Source: Paraconiothyrium sp. Pb-2020 (lineage: Eukaryota > Ascomycota > Dothideomycetes > Pleosporales > Didymosphaeriaceae). From it: a stretch of DNA of 64,000 nt. Positions 58,915 to 64,000 of this stretch are shown piece by piece; positions within the stretch are counted from its first letter, which is position 1; every line of letters begins with the position of its first letter. The notes beneath the pieces were generated by a model that saw only the letters and a list, made by a program, of their open reading frames with translations, had not been told where the DNA came from and ran no database searches. The stretch covers positions 868,001 to 932,000 of the forward strand of contig JAJUBI010000003.1 in the NCBI GenBank assembly GCA_022419385.1, read 5' to 3'. The position numbers and the translations under genes were made by a program.

Positions 58915-60624
58915 CTAGCAGGCGCCTTGACTCCACATCTTTACAGATTTGACGGTGAGGCCGCGCTTGTCACCCTCTCCCCACGTCGGAAGCCAGTTCT
59001 CCATGCTATCGAAGAACTCTTTGGGGGCCTGACCAGTTAGTGGATGTTGCCGCAATTGAGTTGTAGCTTGATTCGCTTACCGTGGGCGACTCGTTACCCC
59101 AAGGCTTATTTCCAACGCCTTCGTTGAAGAACCCGTTCGTACCGCCAACGGCGACGTTTAAAATTAGGTAAAACGGCTGGTCGAAGGGTGTGTTGCTCCT
59201 TCCCGTTGAAGCCCACGGATTGTAGAGTGCCGAGTCATTCACCAGCTTCTCGCTGAATCCTCCGCGATTCCACATGAGCTTGTTGAATTTGAGGAAAAAT
59301 ACTTGCTGTCCGATCGTCAGAAAGTGAAGGTACGGAGCACGTCGACCTGTCTATGACAGTATTAGGTACGTACCAAGAGCCTTGAGTCAATATATGTAAA
59401 GAGGTAATCTTCGCTCCATTCTACGCCGAATGTATGAAAGGCCTCAGAATAGTCGGTGCGGCGAACTTGATGTTGGCCGCTCGTCTTGTAGAAGCCATCA
59501 ACTTCTGGTAGTGGACCCCAGTGTAGTGCGCTGATGATCGAATCTCGACCTAGTGTTTGCGCATGTTAGGCCCCTGTTACAGATGGTGGACGTTCATGGC
59601 AGCTTACCTCCACTGGTATAATTATCCCCGGCATTGCCTCTACTCTCGGCAATGTCAATTTCGCCTGAACGTGGCCACTCGCCGTAAGTATCGTTCTCAG
59701 GCATCATCCAGATCGCCGGCCAAAGCCAGTCCCCCTGAGGCATCTTCGCCACGACTTCGATTTTTCCAAAAGTTATCGTCTTCTTACCCTTTGTGGACAG
59801 ACGAGCGCTGCGCACAGGGTTGATGATAGTCCCAGCGGTCTTATTTGAACGAATAGAGCAGTTGTCGATGCCTTTTGTTGTACAAGTACCATCGGTCTGG
59901 GAGATATGAGATCAGATCATACGCAGCGAGTAAGTAAAGGGACTCAGACGTACTGTCAGATTGAGCACATAGTTGTCGATGAGTTGGTCTCTCGTGATGT
60001 CGGTGCTTTCAGTTGTCAAGGTAGGCACAATATGGAGACCTTCCGCGTCCGTGTACGCGTTCTTCTGATCATCTGTAGTCCATTCAAACGTGCCGCTTCC
60101 GAACCCTCCTCTTTGGATTTCGTACTGCCAAACGTCTTTGTTGATCGTGTGGAAGTCATCTTCTAGGACCAAGCAGTACTGGACATTTGTCAGCTGAGAC
60201 TGGTGTAGCTTCTGAGAGTAGCTTACGGCATGGTTCGTCACGCTGGCATATGCTCGGTAGCAAATGAATGCGCCAATGGCAATCCCTAAAACGACGCTTC
60301 CATAGAAGATGGTCTTCTCCCACTTCAACTTGGGATGTTTTGAAAGGGCCCATGGCTTCTCATCGTATTCACCAGGAGTCAGGCGTGCGCTTTTGAATCT
60401 CCTCCGCGGTTGTTGCGAGCCTGGAAGTTCAGCGACTATGACAAGACAACGCCGTATCACAACTTACCATTTACATCTGGCGGAGGGCCATAAGAGAACG
60501 CCCGTCCACTCGCACTTTGATCACTGACTGACGGAGCACGACTGTGCCTGAGCGGTGTGGAGAAGGGATTTGTCCCTGGGTTGGAATGAATTGCTGGCGC
60601 GTGAACGGAGGTTCTACTTGACAT
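58915..60624 (-). CDS. GH16 beta-glucanase, type II membrane protein
   Basis: Likely an endo-beta-1,3(4)-glucanase or wall transglycosylase acting outside the membrane. Six exons (60624-60468, 60435-59954, 59896-59608, 59549-59374, 59305-59081, 59028-58915) join in phase to 480 aa. About 93 cytosolic residues precede one membrane segment (TIFYGSVVLGIAIGAFICY, 94-112) and there is no cleavage site. The GH16 fold follows: FGSGTFEWTTDDQKNAY, then GDWLWPAIWMMPE, then the catalytic signature GEIDIAE with Glu292, Asp294 and Glu297, and ALHWGPLPEVDGFY and FYLILNVAVGGTNGF. All catalytic residues are present. The start at 60624 was chosen over an upstream in-frame Met (60681), which would add a less basic leader. 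Confidence 0.9.
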
Positions 60625-62751
60625 TGTTTCAACACAGTCGCTCGGCGAATTTGTGGCAGGGAGTGACTGCAGTATGAACAAGGGATTTTATCCAAATCTT
60701 GTACATGCGAAAGGTCTGATTATCGCCAGGAAATGACAGGCTTGCCTGCATCACGACCCAAGTGCGTTCCCGAAAGGACCTAGATCTTGCGTCCAACCAC
60801 CGAAGGCGAGCTTCAGCTGGAGCCATGAAGCTGGCCCACGTCGGTGGCATTGCCTGAGCCTGGGCCTTGAGATTACCGGTCACACTGCATCGCGCGTGAA
60901 GCTGTTGTGCGTGCATCGCGTGGGGGCCTGAGTACGATCGCCACCATGTCCCCTCCGCTTCGGTCTGTCGCGCTTGTGGTGTTGGATATAGGGGAGGGAT
61001 TCTGATAGCGGCTACACGGTCAGCGTCCCCGTCAAATAACGCATCGGTCGAAAGAGGAAGTCATCAAGGCAGGTGCAGGGAAGCTGCGTTCCTCCGATAA
61101 CATCACGGCTCGCTTAGCCTGGCGCCACAGCGGGTTGGGCAACGCATCACCCGTCCGTCGACAACCGTCTGCGTCCAACATCGCCAGCCCCCTCGTGGAC
61201 GCTTGGTCTCCCGTGCAACTACGGCCTCAGCGCCGCGCCACCGCTCTCGATAGCAAGTCATGTACGCTGTTCATGTCACTCAGCCTTGTACTTCCTGCAC
61301 GTCTAGCGCGACAGGGCATAGCTTGATTGCTGCTTACTGCATCTCCTTAGTGGCCGGTTACTTCTCGACTCTCCCGTGCATCTTCAGTATCACATTCCCA
61401 GTATGGGCTACCAAGAACGTCGGTCGGACCAGTTTTGGACATGAGGCTGAAGGATCCGTTGCTCTTCTGTTCCATGGCGTTTGGCATCCGTCCCAAGCTT
61501 TCGGTTCCGTCTGCCGCCAACCACACGGTTCTCAAACGACAAGGTATTAGATTGGTCTGCCTAAACGCAACGTTCTATCGAAAGCCTGGTCTTATCTTCT
61601 GCTCCAAGGACTCTGCATCTGCATCCTGCAGCCACCAATATGGATATCACAATACCACCAGTCGCTCCTGGATGTGAAACCTGAATCCTGCAGCCCATTC
61701 CCGTGTTTTGGTTGAGGGCGTTGCATGCTCTAGAACTTTGTGGCTGTTGATACGAAGACGGCATCTGTTCCTGACTATCGGACCCGGAAATGCCATGCTT
61801 CCAGCACGAATTGGACGACACGGTTTACCACCCGATGCGCTAACCAATCCCTGCGATAGTGGTATGCACAAATAAATCCAGAGTCGTGCATCTCTGTGCA
61901 TGAGGTTCTTCCATGGTTCGGACACTCTACGCATCCGGGACTTCAGCTGCGGTACTCCTATCGCATCTGTGCCACGAAACCAATTGTGGTATACCTCGTC
62001 TTGTTTGAGACAAACGAAAATGATCCACATCGGCTAGGCAGTACGATCATCGCATAGTACAGCTTGCTGCAATGTTGGCTGTCGGTTGCTAAAATTGAAC
62101 ATGCAAGACGTGGATTATCTCTACCACTCGGCACTTGGTGACTCTGATTAGAGGGAAAATCTTGACAGAATAGTGAGGTGTCTCAGAATCCACGATTGGG
62201 CACCAGAAGAGCTTATAGTGATTTCTCTCGGCATGTTACAGCTCGGTAGCCACCGCATGTATCCGACTTCATCCCCACAGATACGAGGCAGCGTTGTGAG
62301 CAAACACTGGCCTCAATGTTACGAAACCTGGGGCAACGCAGTGCAATTTTCCAAATCTGCCTCAGTGTAGCAGAGCAGACGCCCCTTCTACTGCGTGTAG
62401 GCTCGTGGGGCATCAGAAGGCGTTTACCGTGAAGCCATACGCTCCCCACGGCCAGCCGCCCGGTCAGCCAGCCAATTCTAGAGCGCCGGATGCCACCTAT
62501 CTTGTTGCCTGCGCTCGCTTGGCCTTGATGATCAACGTGTTACCCTTGCCAAGTCAATGCATACTGCATAACAGGTCAGGATTCTGATCCAGACACTAAG
62601 CGACTGACAAGGTCGTCTGCCGTACCCTGTCAAGAATGTCGGGACAACTCTCAGATACGGAAAACTTTCTTAATGTCAACACGGTTCGTGACATACAGCG
62701 CATTGCATCTCTTTGAGCTGCGATTCCCTCTCCTCCTTCACTGCTCGAACA
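60625..62751. other. Long intergenic region
   Basis: This 2.1-kb spacer lies between divergent GH16 (minus) and GT2-like (plus) genes and presumably carries both promoters. Only frames of 60-130 codons occur, and none has a domain, signal peptide or splice partner. Confidence 0.4.
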
Positions 62752-64000
62752 ATGGCCTCAGGACGTGCTGAGCGTGAGTCACAAAGCTCGTCGATGGAGT
62801 CTGCTGTTGCCAAACATATACGACCTACTTTAGCATTTCGAGACAGTGCTGGCTCTAGCATTGCTTCAAGAGGCAGCAATGGCGGTGATCGACATGATGT
62901 GATGGTAAGTGAGGGTTTAGAAGAGTGTGCTGCCAGTGTATTGTAACACTCACTGAGTTGATTTATGCTTAGGTCAAGTTCCTCTACAGACGTGCGTCTC
63001 AGGCAAAATGGTTGGAGCCTCCACAAGATGAGTACGGCATCGTAGATGGCGGCGCAGCAAATCTGGGTGTCCTTCTGCGACGCGCTGATGGCATTTACAC
63101 TGGAGAACCCCTCTTTCTGAACCCGGATCTCGTACGCGCTGTCGAAAGGTTCGGTGTAGCAGTGGCTTTCACGATGTCTTCCGAGATCACACACGCCCTC
63201 CTTCAGCAAGTTACGCCTTTTCAGACCGAACTTTCGCTTGATCCACGAGGATTTGTTCTTCCTATAGTGAACTCTGTACATGATATCGCTACCGGAAAGG
63301 CTATGGTATCCCGAGATGCGTATGTATGTTTGTGTCGGCAAGAACGGATGGTATTAGTCTGGGGCGACACTGTTCCAGGAATTCGTGAGTAGCCGCCTCT
63401 TCCCAAATGAGACAAAGATCAACGGAAGGATATGTGCTAACTGCAGGCAGTCGCTCATGGTACTGATGTCGAGACGCGACTGCTTGGGCTGGTCTGGGGA
63501 TCGCATATCCCTTCCCACAACCCAACTCCTCCACTTCAGTATACTCCGCAAGCATTGCCTTCGCCACCCGTGGAGACACCAAGTGGCGCAAGAACATCCT
63601 TCTTTCCCATCTCAGCACACATGGCGGGGGGATTACCTGCAGAAATGAGCGAGAAGATTGGTGCCATCGACAGGGCACTCGAAGTTGAAGAGCTGGGAGA
63701 CCAAGCGTACGATCCGGATAAGGAAGCCGAACTGCCCGAGCGCCAATTTTTACTGGTACACGCTGTGACTATTGGTATCGCCATGGTGAGTCGGTTCCGT
63801 TCGAATACTCGACATTAACACTAATGCATGAAGATCCTCGTCATCGTCGTGGAAATGGCCTGTGTCGCAAAGGTTTGACTTCTGTCGCATTATGCAAAAT
63901 ACGATTCTGACCAGATCCCAGCTGCTGACTGAATACCGGCTCGATGGAGGCATGATTCGCTTTGCACTGGCAAGTCGTCGGTTTAATGAACCGTTGCACA
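62752..64000 (+). CDS. GT2-like polysaccharide synthase, N-terminal part (runs off the window)
   Basis: Partial gene. Exons 62752-62904, 62973-63384, 63451-63785, 63834-63872 and 63922 onward join in phase. The first 50 residues are Ser-rich. Then comes the N-terminal domain found on fungal glycosyltransferase-2 proteins (catalogued as DUF7928): YGIVDGGAANLGVLLRR, VAVAFTMSSEITHALL, DPRGFVLPIVNSVHDIA and LVWGDTVPGI. The fourth exon is 39 nt long. It gives ILVIVVEMACVAK, which with the preceding exon end forms the first membrane segment. The catalytic GT2 domain should lie beyond 64000, so the enzyme call rests on this domain alone. It is probably a membrane wall-polysaccharide synthase. Confidence 0.7.

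Noticed and set aside
62676..63341. 221-codon minus-strand frame opposite the GT2-like gene
   Set aside because: The plus strand carries a conserved, correctly spliced protein here; the minus frame has no domain and is its antisense shadow.

Overview
This window looks like nuclear DNA of a filamentous ascomycete (Pezizomycotina, most likely a Dothideomycete; the class is inference). The evidence is fungal gene architecture: short GT-AG introns, mostly 48-82 nt, splitting almost every longer gene; two HET-domain genes and a Fungal_N/ankyrin gene; an AA9 lytic polysaccharide monooxygenase with a CBM1; a WSC/copper-radical oxidase; and a GT2-type protein of a fungal family. No rRNA, tRNA, CRISPR or bacterial-type operon was seen. 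All gene models were spliced by hand from reading frame, splice consensus and family knowledge. Exon joins were checked for phase, but none is supported by transcripts.

Region 1 (1-28 kb) is ordinary gene-dense sequence. It holds a small orphan gene, a Mn-type superoxide dismutase with a secretory-type N-terminus, a TMEM70/TMEM186-like membrane protein, a sugar porter, a glutaminyl-peptide cyclotransferase-type M28 protein, a 1553-residue nuclear-looking protein with two identically spaced zinc fingers, a Fungal_N/coiled-coil/ankyrin protein, an APH-family phosphotransferase, an NTF2+RRM (G3BP-like) RNA-binding protein and a septin-like GTPase with a C-terminal membrane anchor.

Region 2 (27.8-42.5 kb) is more accessory. 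It holds an orphan, a compact HET protein, a secreted type-B carboxylesterase convergent with an AA9-CBM1 LPMO, and a large HET gene with an internal coding duplication and an in-frame TGA inside its HET domain. A small putative mitochondrial protein and a BTB-like protein follow.

Region 3 (42.5-54 kb) is a gene-poor island of about 11.5 kb. It carries at least four unrelated families of degenerate tandem repeats (periods about 100, 172-185, 184-190 and 260-320 bp) and one decayed gene-like stretch.

Region 4 (54-64 kb) returns to cell-wall and secretory functions. It holds a four-WSC plus glyoxal/galactose-oxidase-like gene whose catalytic exon appears interrupted by clusters of single-base deletions, a type II membrane GH16 glucanase, and the 5' part of a GT2-like gene that runs off the end. 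Themes that recur are carbohydrate and cell-wall enzymology (LPMO, esterase, AA5-WSC, GH16, GT2, sugar porter) and self/non-self type genes (HET x2, Fungal_N-ankyrin).
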